Under the pieces are notes generated by a model that was not told the DNA's origin, did not search any database, and saw only the letters and a program-made list of their open reading frames with translations. Both the position numbers and the translations under genes were made by a program. Of a DNA stretch of 64,000 nt, positions 14,270 to 28,500 are shown piece by piece (position 1 is the stretch's first letter; every line of letters begins with the position of its first letter). The stretch covers positions 509,942 to 573,941 of the forward strand of contig CM055107.1 in assembly GCA_029204225.1 (NCBI GenBank). The letters are read 5' to 3'. This stretch comes from Diphasiastrum complanatum. Taxonomy: Eukaryota > Streptophyta > Lycopodiopsida > Lycopodiales > Lycopodiaceae.

Positions 14270-16275
14270 TGCGAAGCTGCATGCGGTATTTGAGGGGTCT
14301 GGTGAATGGGGAGACTCCTTTGATTACACCCAATCCATCGACGCCGTCACCAAGTCCAATAGTAATGCAGTGGATTTGATGCCTACGAATACCGTGACAG
14401 CCTATCTGCAGCGAATGCAGCGTGGCGGAGTGATACAGCCTTTGGGATGCCTGTTGGCGGTGGAGGCAGGCAGCTTTAGAGTGTTTGCATACAGCGAGAA
14501 CGCGCCCGAGATGCTGAACCTGATGCCGCAGGCTGTCCCCAGTGTAGGGCAGCATGAGCAGATTTTGGGAATGGGCACAGATGCTCGCACACTGTTCACG
14601 CCATCCAGCGTAGCTTCCTTGGAGAAGGCTGCAGCTTCCCTGGACATCAATCTTCTAAACCCTATCTCTGTGCAGTGTAAGAGGTCAGGAAAGCCGTTTT
14701 ATGCAGTAATGCACCGCATTGATGTAGGTTTAGTCATAGATTTTGAGCTAGTAGTGCGAGCTACAGACTGTTCTTCTTCTTCTTCTTCTTCTTCTTCAAT
14801 TTCAGCTGCAGGTGCTCTGCAGTCTCATAGACTTGCTGCCAAGGCCATATCCAGGCTGCAATCTCTTCCGGCAGGTGATATTGGCCACCTTTGTGATATA
14901 GTTGTGGAGGAAGTGAGGGAACTTACAGGGTATGATCGAGTTATGGCCTACAAATTTCACGAAGACGAACACGGCGAAGTGCTGGCGGAAATAAGGCGCT
15001 CAGACTTGGAGCCTTATCTAGGCCTTCACTATCCTGCAACAGACATACCTCAAGCCTCTAGATTTCTTTTCATGAAAAATAGGGTTCGGATGATATGCGA
15101 CTGCTCTGCTCCGCCAGTTAAGATAGTCCAGGATAAGGAGTTAAAGCAGCCTATTAGCCTCGCCGGTTCCACATTGCGTGCTCCGCATGGCTGTCACTCT
15201 CAGTACATGAGAAATATGGGATCCATTGCCTCCTTGGTCATGGCCGTGATTGTAAACGATAACGAACAAAATCAGAGTGTGCGCACACACAAGCAGAAAG
15301 GAAGAAAGCTGTGGGGTTTGGTAGTTTGCCATCACACTTCACCTAGGGCTGTCCCTTTTCCTTTAAGATCAGCTTGCGAATTTCTAATGCAAGTTTTTGG
15401 GTTGCAGATCAACATGGAGCTTGAGTTGGCAGCTCAGTTAAGAGAAAAACATATTCTACGTACTCAGACACTTTTGTGTGACATGCTTCTTCGAGATGCT
15501 CCTATGGGAATTGTTTCACAATCCCCAAATATAATGGACTTGGTGAAGTGTGATGGAGCTGCCTTGTGCTATGGAAAAAATATATGGTTGTTGGGGACAA
15601 CTCCCACAAAGGCTCAGATCAAAGACATTGCAGACTGGCTCTTGGAATATCACAAAGATTCAACGGGGCTCAGCACAGATAGCCTTGCCGATGCTGGGTA
15701 TCCTGCTGCCGCAACTTTGGGAGATGCAGTTTGTGGAATGGCCGCTGCAAAGATAACTCAAAAGGATTTTTTATTTTGGTTCAGATCACACACTGCGAAA
15801 GAAGTAAAATGGGGGGGGGCAAAACATGATCCAGATGACAGAGATGATGGTCGAAGGATGCATCCTCGTTCTTCATTCAAAGCATTTCTAGAAGTTGTGA
15901 AAAGGAGGAGTTTGCCTTGGGAGGATGTGGAGATGGATGCCATACACTCACTGCAACTGATCTTACGAGGCGCTTTTCAGGAAATTGAGGACTCTGATAC
16001 CAAGACATTGATTCATACTCACCTTAATGAACTTAGGCTGCAAGGAATGGACGAGCTTAGTACAGTTGCAAATGAAATGGTTCGGCTAATCGAAACAGCA
16101 ACAGCACCAATTCTCGCTGTCGATTCTAATGGTTCAATAAATGGATGGAATGCAAAAATAGCTCAATTGACTGGCTTAGCAGTTGAAGAGGCAATGGGAA
16201 GGTCTTTGGCTAACGATCTCGTGCTGGATGAATCTGTTAAGGCTGTGGAAAGACTGCTTCATCTAGCATTGCAAG
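14184..16275 (+). CDS. PHY: Phytochrome exon 1 (photosensory core, start of PAS1)
   Basis: Encodes residues 1-697 plus the first base of codon 698. The open frame runs past the splice site to a stop at 16316, but family homology ends at LALQ and a GTGAG donor follows at 16276. The next exon restores the family's G-E-E-x-N-V continuation in phase 1. It carries the whole PAS-GAF-PHY light-sensing module. Cys337 (codon at 15192) is the bilin attachment residue. A (TCT)n tract encodes nine serines (197-205) in the loop before the GAF domain. The large first coding exon ending at this point is the usual plant phytochrome layout. Confidence 0.95.
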
Positions 16276-19200
16276 GTGAGTTTCTGTTATTGCAAGCAGG
16301 TCACTTGTGTCTGTAGATTAACTTCAGAAAAGCTTCGTCCGTACATTGTTGAAGTTTATATGCGAGTATAGGAAAGGTGTAAAGTCTCATTTCTTTAGGG
16401 TTGTATCTGGCAGGATTAAGTCTCGCTGTTTTTAAGATTTGTTGCAGGTGAAGAAGAGCAAAATGTGGAAATTAAACTTAGAACTTTTGGGCCACAGCAG
16501 GAAAAGGGTGCCGTGATTCTTATTGTCAATGCATGCTCGAGCAGAGATGTTTCGGAGAGTGTTGTTGGTGTGTGCTTTGTTGGTCAGGATGTGACGGGAC
16601 ATAAAGTGGTAATGGATAAGTTTACCCGCATTCAGGGGGATTACAAAGCCATAGTGCAAAATCCTAACCCCATAATTCCTCCAATATTTGGCTCAGACGA
16701 GTTTGGCTACTGCTCTGAATGGAATCCAGCGATGGAGAAGTTATCGGGATGGAAAAGAGAGGAGGTGGTTGGCAAAATGCTTGTGGGGGAGATTTTTGGA
16801 ATGCAACTGATGTGCTGCCCTCTTAAAGATGAAGATTCTAAGACAAAGTTTATGATTATCTTGAATAGTGCCATGAATGGGCAGGACACTGAAAATTTTT
16901 CTTTTGCATTTTTTGACCGTCAAGGACAATATGTAGAAGCGTTGCTGACTGCAACAAGGAGAACGGATGCAGGGGGGATAATAACAGGAGTATTTTGCTT
17001 TCTGCATATTGCTAGTGTTGAGTTGCAGCGTGCAATAAGCATACAAAAGATTTCAGAAAAGATGGCCAGGACAAAACTGAAGGAGTTGGCATACGTCAGG
17101 CAGGAAATAACAAACCCCTTATATGGACTGGCTTTCACTCGGACGTTATTGGAAAAGACTGTTTTGTCAGAAGTTCAGAAGCAATTTGTGGAGACTAGTG
17201 CTATGTGTGAGAGACAGTTGAGAAAGGTGCTCGATGACATTGATTTGGAGAGCATAGAGGATGGGTAAGTTTCAGTTTGATGCATTTCCTCATCTAACAG
17301 CTGTTAGTTTGCTGTATTGCAGTTTTACTTGTGTGCTTTGCAGGTGGAAAATGTTGTTGTATGCAAAGAATTGATGTCATGTGCTACATGTAATTAGCCC
17401 ATGAGCTTACTAATGAATTGCCAAATATGGCCATGGAGCTGAAGTAGACTAAAATTAGTCATTAGGACAGTTAATAAGGTGGCTCGAACAACCTCGCTAT
17501 ATTTGCAAATAGCGGACTTGTAATAATGGTTTTAAGGCCCAAATTAGCCAAATAAGGCCTCAAACTTGTAGTAGAAGCACAAATGACCACTATAAATAGC
17601 TGAGGTCGTGCTAAATTTGGAGGCTATTGATCATTTTGTAATTTTGAGTTTCAAGAGATCTTGGAGCTTCTCTTGGAGAGCTTTCTTGATGAAGAAAGTG
17701 GTTCATGTGCGTAAAATCACATGAGAGCTATGATCATGCTCTAGAATCAGGCCCTATCCTGTGAATGATCAATAATCATGAATAATGATACCTTACTTTG
17801 CCTAACTTGGTGAAGTTTTGCTACTTTTAGCTATCGTCTTGATTTTTGACTAGTTTTCTTGATTTCTTGTATTTCCATTGTAATTTGATGTTTATGAATG
17901 GATTAGATGTTTGAATGCTAAGATTGGCACATGACAATTTTGGTATTAGAGCATTAGATCCTTTTCTCATCAGATTTGGTGGATTTTGTTGAATTTGGTA
18001 GAGTTTCTTGTTCTAGTTTTCTTGATTTTTCAATTTCCAGCAAGTTTTGACTCAATTTTTGACCATTTAATTTTCATTTTTTGTGTGATTTCTTATTGTA
18101 GATTAGTAGATCTTTTGTTTAGCTTCTTGGAGGTACTGAGATTTTTTGATTTGGAGCTATAATGACCAAGTTATGGCCATTTTAGTGTTTTCATTCCAAT
18201 TTTAGTTAGTGACAGTTTTTGCAGTATGTTTTTCTCCATTTTTGGCTGTACTTTTGGTAGAATTTTATGGCTGTATTTCTATAGGATTGTAGATCTCACT
18301 CTTAGCTTGAATCTGAGCCAATTTGCAGCCAATTTGGTTGAAAATTGAGGGAGATATGGCAATTCTTGTGAAGGAGGTATTAAACTAAATTTTTTGTAGG
18401 ATTTTGGGAGAGAAGCACTTCAATTCTTCATTCTTGAAGTTTTGCTTCCTTGTAAATCTTTTTTCCATTTCTTCATTTTGAAGTTTTTGCCAACTCATTT
18501 TAATTTTTTTGACCTAATCTTACCTACCTCAACCCTAACCCTAACTACCATTTAAAAGCCCTAACCCTAACTACCATTTAAAAGATTAAAAAACAATAAA
18601 ACAACCTGTTCTCCACGCACCCGGCGCCCTCCTCTCTCCTGGCTTACTACGGCTACTCCTCTCTCCTCACGCCCTACCTCGCACCTCTTTCTCTGATGTC
18701 ATCGAGCATGGAATGCACCATAGCTTCAAGGCCTCTTGTGCCGTCTTCAATGACTATCATCTCTAGATCGAGGAGGGAATCAAGCGGAGATTCTAGTTTG
18801 TTACTGCGTATCAGTAAGCTCGATTTAGCACAAGAATCTTCTAATATGTACGCATTTTCTGTGCTAGCAAAAATTTTGAGTCCAGAACCGGAAACAATAT
18901 TCTTTTTTTCAGCAGAGTCACCGCGTGCGACTATAGAAGTTTCCTGATGTACAACGGCACTCACAAACCAATCATTATCTGATCTGATGGATGCCTTGTC
19001 CGTAGCAATGCCAACCATTCTTGAATTCACACCCGGAATCTGATGAAAAACCGCCCCCAAACAAACTATCACGAAGAGCAAGCAATCAAGAAACACACAG
19101 GCAAATACAACACCCGTAAGCAGTTTCATCATTAAATTTCTGCTCAGCTCCAAAGACGCCTGCAGACGGTTAATCCTCAAAGTGATTGAATCCTCCATTT

Positions 19201-19449
19201 GAAGTCATCATATAACTGCATAATTCACGAAATCCCCCCCCCCCCCTTTCTCTCGGTCCACATTTCACCATCCTTCCTCACGCCAAGCCTCACGCCTCCG
19301 TTCCGGCTCGGTCCAGTTCTCTTCCAATTGCTCTCCATTCGGTTGAGATCCCTCTCTCTCTCTACGAATCGGTTGAGATGCCTCTCTCTCTACCCTTCTC
19401 TCTCTATTGGTTGAGATGTGTCTCTCTCTACCCTTCCCTGTGTCGGGTG

Positions 19450-19526
<77 letters not shown>

Positions 19527-22500
19527 ATGGCTCCACGCGGATCTGGATCTGCTCCTCCTGTCTCTCGTGCCATCTCCTCACTCCCTCCACGTCGGACCAC
19601 CCGCTCCCCCCTCGCTATTGTCTCCTCCCCCTCCCTCGCTGATATCGCTACTGACTCCTCCCCCTCCCTCGCTGAAATCGCTCTTGTCTCCTCCCCCTCC
19701 CTCGCTTGAAACATCCCCTCCCTCGCTGGAAACAACAGTTCCTCCATCGCTAATGGAGACAGCTGCTCCATCGCTGCTGGAAACAGCCCCCCCCCGTCTT
19801 TGCAGACACTAATACCTCCCCCATCGCTGCCCCCTCGCTGTCCTCAGACCTGCCATCGCTGCCTACAGATGGTGTGGCACCTTCTTCTTCCTCCTCTTCT
19901 TCTTCCCCACTCTCACTCTCTTCTTTATCCTCTGTGGTTCCTCCCTCTCTTTCATCTTCTTCTTCTTCTGCATCTTCCTCATCTCCATCAATCTCCCACC
20001 CTATTGCTCTGACCACTCCTACAGGCCTTCTTCCTATCCCTATTCCTCAAGAACCCACAGCTTCCCCATCTGCGGTACCCATCCCATACACTCCCTCCAA
20101 ATCAACGGAACTATTCTCTTCCTGGGAAGCTGACCAAATGAAAGCCGATTTCCAGCTTTTGAAACATGAACTATCACAACTGAAAGGAATAGTGGTCTCC
20201 TTACTCAAAGAAGAAAATGTGTTGCAGTCGAAAGTCGCTTCATTAGAGCAGGTGATCAACACTAAGCAGGTTGTAGCATCGGAATCAACCACCACCAAGA
20301 TAAAGGAGCTTGAGAATAAAATAGAGCAGCATAAAGATTCATGGGCAGCAGTCTTGCAGAAAGGCACCAAACCTAGCGCCAAACATGAGCTTACTTTGGT
20401 CAGGATATTGGCTTGGATAGAAAGGCACCTCTAGAATCTGTCCGCCCAATATTGGCTTGGATAGAGATCTTTTTATTGCAGCATGTTACTTTCCACCAGA
20501 GTCCTCGTCTTTTGCTGAGGGTATTGGATCTCCATATCAGGACCTCTCACCAGATATTATCAGATTTTTAGAGCGGGGGCATATTCTCCTCACAGGGGAT
20601 TTTAATGCCCGGACATTTTCACGACAGACAGAGTTCTTTGACACCACTGATCAGCTACGTGTTCGTGCCTTGGACAGTGATATGCTTGGAGTCACCAGGA
20701 CCTCCGCGGATAGTTTTGGACCTACTACTTCATATGGTGAGCACTTATTGCAGTTTGGAGAGGCACATGAGCTAGCCATTTATAATGGCTTACCCTGTTG
20801 GCCACACTCAGACAGTTACACATGCCACCCTCACAGTGGAGGACATAGTGTCGTTGACTATCTCATGGGGTCACCATCCTTTGTACCCACAGTTTCTGAC
20901 TTCCACATCTTCCCCACCACCCTTTCTGATCACTCATTTCTCTCCTTCGATATCGGCCACCTCCCACCCACTCACCCATCTACACTACCCACGCTTACCC
21001 GAGCACCCACGTACACATTTGATCCCACTTACATGCCGCTATACCGACAGTCCTTAGCTGCACTTTTACACTCCTTTCCTCATGATAGTCCAGTCGACAC
21101 CCAGGCGGATTTCCTCACCACCTCTCTCCACACGGCCGCATCATTACCCACAAAACCCCACCCCAGAAAGACCCGACGCACACCTCGAACACTACACCCT
21201 CCTTGGTATGATACTGAGTGCCGCTCTCTCCATCAGTCAATAACCCACTCACGCATCCATGCCCCACATCTGCTTCGATCTTCATGACGTTCCTACCGTC
21301 GTGCTCTCCGCCGTAAGAAATGCTAAGGGAAACGTCTCATTGACCTTCTTTTCAGCTCTTCTTCGGGCGCTTTCTGGCGCGAGTTCATTCCTCGCTCTCC
21401 ACCACCTCTCTTGGAAGACCTCCGCATATGGACTGATTATGCTACTAGCCTGTACACGGTTCCTACCGACTCACCTATCGCCATATCTACACGGCCACTT
21501 GCGTTCTCCTTTTTCACATCTGACATGGTGCTTGCGGCCAGTGAAGCAAGAGGAGAAGAGAGAAACTGGTGATCTAACCCAACATGTCGACGGGAGAATC
21601 CCCACCTCCTTATATAGAGAGTAGAGTCCTGTGCATGTAACCATGCAATCTCCATGCAGGTCAACTATAAATAGATCACATCTCTTCATGTAGTCCTCCT
21701 GCCTATATCCGTCACACAGACATGCAATACTCCATATGTCTCAATTAGAGTGTCTGGGTCCTCTCAAGGTTATTAGTCACAAACTGGCCTTGACATGGAA
21801 TTAAATCATGGCATGACCAACAATCTCAAGTACTGGAGGGTCGGTCTACCATATTAGGACCATTCCAAGTCCTTAACCGAATATGGCCATAACAATACTG
21901 CACCAACCACGGTGTATACGGCCTCAATATCAATGAAACAGCAACAGTACCAAGTGAAGAGAACCAGTGTGCACCAAAAATAATGTCATAGCGCTCCAGA
22001 GGAATGATGTAGAAATCTGCCTGACCAGTGGAGAACTGCACATCCTGTCTGTGTGGATCTGCATAATGCCTGGCTCGATCCTGGGATTGCCTAATGCTAC
22101 GCTTAGCATGTTCTATCATCTGGTTTAGGTCTTCTAAAAAGTTTCTGGCTACTTCAACTTTTTCCTGTTTAAACCCTACAGTTGTGGGTGAGCATGGCTG
22201 AAAACCGTACATCAACATAAATGGGCTGTATCCCATAGCTAAATGTTTGGTACTGTTATAAGCAAACTCTAATATCGAGAGATACCCCTCCCAATTAGTC
22301 TGCTTTTTGCTGACGTATGCACGAAGCATATCCTCCAGCACCCGATTTATTCTTTCTGTTAACTATATGCAAAAGTAGGAAGATGATTCCAGAAATTACA
22401 TGCTGAGGATTAAAGTTTGCTTTACTCAAATCCTCCAGTAAATTTGCATGTTTAAGAACACGGATTGGGAGAATCATATGCTATTTCTTTAATTTTGAGC

Positions 22501-25500
22501 AGAGCCTAAATATTAAAACAGTTCTGATCATTCTTCCAATTCCCTGTAAAAGCAGTATGATGTGTATATCCTGCTGATGGTGGGATCAGAATCATATGTT
22601 TGGAATAAAAGTATGAACTCTTCTCTTGAAAGTTTTTGGATGAGAATAGCTTGAGACAGCTGGTTTCTGCCTGCTCAGAATCGGATTTGAGAACAACCTG
22701 GTACTTACCTGCCTGTTTCAGACCTAGAACTGTTGCGAAGGAGCAATGAGTTCTGATTTTTTTTAGAAAACTGAGTGTCGGTTGCAGCTTTTTGGTACCC
22801 TGAAGTGGTTGTCAGTAGGAACCGCTTACTTCCCAAGGGTGATTGGTAATGAGAGCAGTTATACTGGTTACTGCTCAGAAAAAGGATAACTTATGTGATT
22901 CCTAGCAGTAGAGACAGCCGTTGAAAGGAAGGCGTGACTTCTTTCCTTCGCTGAGTATGAATAGTGATTGTGATTGCTCGATGCAGGCTACCATCGCCTC
23001 TTTCTGGTGATCTTACTAAGGTCAAAGAATAGAAGTGAGGCTGTGAATGATGTGAAAGCCTATTTGGAGCAATAAAACTGATCGTTAGGCAGAATCAAAG
23101 AAGTTGCTCACTTGTTGGCTTCACAGTATTTGTTGATGGAAATCTGTTCTACAAGCCGTGAGGGAAGGTGGCGCACGATCCAATCTCCTGATTGCGCCTA
23201 TCCCTGCTCTCTCTCCTCTCGTTTGTGATGGTCGAGCTGGTTAAGGGGAAGGAGGGGCTTGAGCAACCTGCCTTAGGGAAGAGCCAGACCAGCCATCGCG
23301 GCTGTAGCTGCCATGGGGATTGAACTTCAACCTTTTGGGAGGTGAAACCCTTAGGGTTAATTGCATCATGGTAGAAAGTTTTATAAGTCAAGGGTGGCCT
23401 TGCGTGGAATTTTTAGTAATCGGAAATCTCCGACCTTTGATTATTATGCATGCGAAGGGAGCTTGGGAGTTGTAATAGGCATTACGACATCAGCTACTCT
23501 TCTAGTACAACATAAAAAAATAATTAGGTCTAGCAAGGATAACCACAAGAAAAATCTATTTGTTGAATTCTCGAGGGTGACGATATAAGTTTTGCTATCT
23601 TAACAGAACGTCTATGATTTTGGTTCATAGATTTAGGATTGACAGTGAGATGATCGTTCCTCATGGGCTACCTTTTTTGCAAGACGGTACCCGGTTCAAG
23701 AAAATTTAATTTTTCTAGTACTGTGCTTGAAGATGACTAAACTTTGGAAGCATTTGTTCTCCCCAGATTACAAGTTAAAAATGAATGTTTTCTTTTTTTG
23801 TTGAGTTTCAAGTTGATTACAATTTGAGATCGGTTTACTTGCCTGGTATATTTCTAATTGATGCTAATCATTGGAGGTGGGTCAAGTGAACGTTTGTGCA
23901 AAATGCTCGTCCAAATTGAGATCAAAACCATTAAACAATATGAAAGGTCTAATTAAATGAGTGATGACAGAACTCTTTATCCGATCAATGGAATCTTGTT
24001 GGATACAGTTTAAGAGTTCTGAAATCCTATAGGTAGGATTTTCATTCATGCAATTTCATATTTTGGATTTGGATAATTTTTATCAATATTGATGGAGTAA
24101 TGCCAGACCAGTCAATAAAAAAGGAAAACAGTCCAATGCTATTGGAAGAACGTAATAATAGGAAAAACAAAATAATTTTGAATTCATTTCCAGTTAATTC
24201 CTATGGTGAATTATATTCAAAAGATCAGACTAGTAGTGTTTTTACTAGTAGTTGATCGGTAATTCAACCCATGTATAGGATAGAAATGAAATTGTTTCAA
24301 ATTTTTTCCTACAGTAATTAATTTTAAACATTTACAAATGTCGTAACGTCTTCTTAGTACCTTAGCTGAAATAGATTTTCAGAAAACTGAAAATTCTAAT
24401 GAGGGAAGAAGAGTGGACATCAGAGGTAGTAAGTGTGATCGGGAAATGTATTTCGCAATTAGGATTTTGATAATCTCAGTCAACAATTGCTTAATACCAG
24501 TTATTAATTTTCTAGATAGAATTCATTTAGTTGAATTCATAGCTTATATCTTTGTAACCATTGAGTTATCCGTAGTTTTGGGTGTCAGTTGTGATTTTAG
24601 AAGTAGAGTTTGATACATGGATTACATGGGATCTGTTCGTTGACAGAAGCTTGTCCCTAGATTTGATGCATCAGTAGGGGATTTGAAGCTTATTTGTTAA
24701 CCAGAAAAGATCTGGATGTAATATTGAACCATGTTAATTCTTCTGTCTAAGTCACATAATCAGATGTGGATTTTGGGTATCCATCTGATAGGCATGCCAG
24801 TCATCCAAATAAAAGGATTCTCCAGTGCTTGGAAACAAGAGATAATTTCCTATAAGTGAATGTAGGACAGCTAAATGATTAATGGATCTCTAGAATATCA
24901 GATATGGCGGTTAAGGGTTTTTTGGAAGGATAAACTGATGGTATGGGACATCAGTAATTTTGGAAAGAAAATTCTAGGACTGTAAAGATCTGATGATCAA
25001 TGGTGTGTTTAGTACCTGGTCGCGATATGGGAAAGAAGAAAACCATTCGATCAAATGTGGGGTATTTTGGGAAATTTCGAGGTTTAATCTAGATCCCAAT
25101 GTGGTATCTCATTATTTACAAAATCAGAGGCCCTCAAATCTATTTCTCGCTTTCTTAATTAATCCTTTACTTCTTAGTAATTTCTCAAATATAGGATATC
25201 AAACTGATTTATATGATTCTTTCCAGCATGAAGTTATTCTTTTGAAAGACTGTTATGTCATATAAATTACTACTTGTGTGAATAGACTTGGAATTCAGAT
25301 AAATTCTAAGGTTAAAATGTTTCAATTTATTAAACCATGGAATATCTCTGTTGCATAAATGGATTTCGATGGAATAGTAGTTTCTATCACTCACAGTGAA
25401 AATATTTGAAGGAGAAGTCCTGTGTGTAATAGGGTGAATCCTTTAGTGGAAGCACTTATTACTGACTTTTCTTGGATTTAGATATTTTCATATATCATTA

Positions 25501-28500
25501 TAATTTCTTTAAAAGGAGAGGTGAAGTGGTGGGATAAAATTCTATTTGGGAATCTGTGGTTTGCGTAGTTTTCGAAAGAGAACCAACTGTGGTATAGAAA
25601 TGAGATGTGATCTGAAGGTAATTTCGGATAGATTCAGAGTAAGATACCTAATTGGAACTTTTCGAATAAGAGGAATTCTCTAGGAATTGTGTGGACAATC
25701 TGGAACTAGAACAGGTTTGATATTGAATCATTATCTATCAGTAGCACAGTAAAAGGTCAAAGCTTACAAATTTCATTTTGATTGGAATAGAAGTAAGTTT
25801 GATCAGTTGAGATTGAACGTTATTAGTCTCAAAGATTTCTCGGATATGTTATTTACTCATGAGAAATAGAAAATATTGTGTATCTAAGTTACAAGATCTC
25901 AGTGAGATATGTGAGTAACATATGTGGGTTCTGGAGGAATCTACCAGATAATAATGTGTTTATGTACTGGGTCATAGTGAGATTATTCACATATGTGCAC
26001 GATTAAGCTTGTATGAATCTACTGTGTATTCCTGGTTACTAGAGTTATTTGGTGCACTTAACCTAGTCCGTGAACATAAACATGTGATCAAGTATTGCTT
26101 TGACACATACTTGCAGAGTTAACAAATCTTTGTATGGAAGATTTATGGATTAACTTATAAATGATTTGGATAAGGATCTAAATGTGGTGTCATACTAGTA
26201 TAATTGAGATCTGCACCTAGACATTTGAGATTTCTAAATCATTGGCAATTGAACTTGAGTAGTTGATTACTCCAGGATGAAGTTAATTGGTAAAACGATC
26301 AGTGTGATGTGGATTCACCGGGAACTGATGGTTTTGAATTATATTGTTTGTAAGGCGCATGATTAGTGAATCATTTTGGTTCATCAGTTAAAATTGTGTG
26401 CATTGGATATACAGTATTCTTGGGATAGAGTACTTCTTGGTAAGGAAGGGACTCAGCTCATTAGTGATTGTATCCCAGAGAGCTCAATTGGATAGCGAAT
26501 CATAATGGATCCAAGAATAATAACTGAATTGATATTCGACAGGACTTTGTGTATCTAGATGTGATTCTGGATTGTAATCTAAAGTTTTTGTAATTGAAGA
26601 TGATTGTCATCTTGGTATGCGTTCAGTCTTTAATTACTAGTAGTTTCTAGACCTTGAATCTTACACTTCAGTTAAAGAATCCTGTTTGAAGAGTATTTCT
26701 AAATCCAGTATTTTCTTAGTGGAAAGATTTTGGAATGATTCTTACTTTTCCTGAGTTATGTTGGACATATACTCCAGTATCTTATAAATGATTAAGTATG
26801 GGTTTTGGATTCCAAAAAATTATGATTGACGAATCATACGAATCTAAATATTTATGATTGAAGGATCATAAATAGATACTTAATGGTTGTCAGAGGATTG
26901 TAAAGAATTGTAATGATTCTCAAGTGTGATGATTAAGTCTTGGTCTATTAAATTGAGTAAGAATTCAGATCAGTGTTTTGAATCTCTCTACTCCAATATT
27001 TTAAATTATCTAGTGGATACTATTCTGCTACAGTATATGGTCTGCAGATGCTTGAGTACAATTCTTCATTTAATTGGATCTCCAGTTATCATAGGAGACA
27101 GACAAGTCTATTAAGATGAATGAATGCTATTTTCTTGCATTTGGTGCTAGAAATAGGAGCATTTAACTCAAAAGAGTATTTGGGATACTCAGAGTTGAGT
27201 TTTAATCATTCTATATCTTAATGATTCTCCTATAGATTCTAGTTGAATAAATTATCATATCTTAGAATTGGATTCTAAAGATAGCTGTACTTGGAAGCTT
27301 TTTATAAATTGTCTGCCAGAGTTTGTAGATAATTTCAGACTGTGATTATTATTTCTTTTCTCTAACTTTAATCTCCTAAGTTAGGGAATATTGGTTCATG
27401 TAAGTGTTTTACATGAAGGTGATGTTACTAACTTGTGTTGAGAGTAACCTAGTTGAGAACTTTATTGCTTAGTGTACTTTTCAAACTTGAGTTGTACTCC
27501 AGAACAGAGATTAACGGTTAGAAATTGGTTTATCTCTGAGTACTTGTTTGATATGGAAGTCAGACTAAGAATAATGATTTCCTCGGTTAATATTGTAAGT
27601 TAAAGGAACTGTTCCTGTAATTCTTTCATGTTTGAGGAGCTTCTAAGGATAGAAGCCATTTAAGGAGGGAAGAATGTTATGGCCATATTCGGTTAAGGAC
27701 CTGGAATAGTCCTAATATGGTAGACCGGCCCTCCAGTACTCGAGATTGGTGGTCACGCCATGATTTTCCATGTCAAGGCCAGTTTGTGACTAATAACCTT
27801 GAGAGGACCCAGACACTCCAATTGAGACATATGGAGTATTGCATGTCTGTGTGACGGATATAGGCAGGAGGACTGCATGAAGAGATGTGATCTATTCATA
27901 GTTGACCTGCATGGAGATTGCATGGTTACATGCATAGGACTCTACTCTCTATATAAGGAGGTGGGGATTCTCCCGTCGACATGTTGGGTTAGATCACCAG
28001 TTTCTCTCTTCTCCTCTTGCTTCACATGGCATGGCTTGGGGGCTAGATCCAGGTTTGATCTAGGATTGGTTGGGCGGTTTGGCTCCACAGTCTCTTCTAT
28101 TGTGTTCTCCTATCCTCATCTTAGGGGTTATCTCTTTATGGTTTTTACAAGTATCTTCTCCATTGGTCTCTATATCTCCATCTCTTGAGTCCGTTATGAC
28201 CGATGTTCTTGCTGATTCCTCTGGGGTTCTTCACAGGTCCATGGTTTATGGTTCCCTCGTTATTGGTGATTAGGTTGTATCTTCTTTCACTTCACTCCAT
28301 GGATCTCTGCTTGAGGTTTGTGATCTGCCTCATGATATTTCTATGGTTCCTTACATGATTCATGCGCCTATGGCCCTTATCGTTACGCATTTTCTATCCG
28401 AGGATATTTGCCAGATGGTCACTATTACTTATCTAGGCTATTTATATGTTGGGATCTTTCTAGATTAGTATACGGGTATCTTTTAGTTTTCGTGTGTTTC

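Noticed and set aside
16276-16316. Exon 1 reading through to a stop at 16316 as a truncated phytochrome
   Set aside because: Homology stops exactly at a GTGAGT donor and resumes after TTGCAG at 16448, so the extension is intron.
18530-18590. CCCTAACCCTAA runs resembling telomere repeat
   Set aside because: Only two short pairs within a 26-bp duplication; plant telomeres are normally CCCTAAA repeats, so this is not an interstitial telomere tract.
19750-20016. Acidic minus-strand ORF (EEEEE-rich)
   Set aside because: Shadow of the serine-codon-rich LINE ORF1 on the plus strand.
23149-23391. Minus-strand ORF with W/P-rich wording
   Set aside because: No homology recognised and the composition fits a retroelement leader read backwards.
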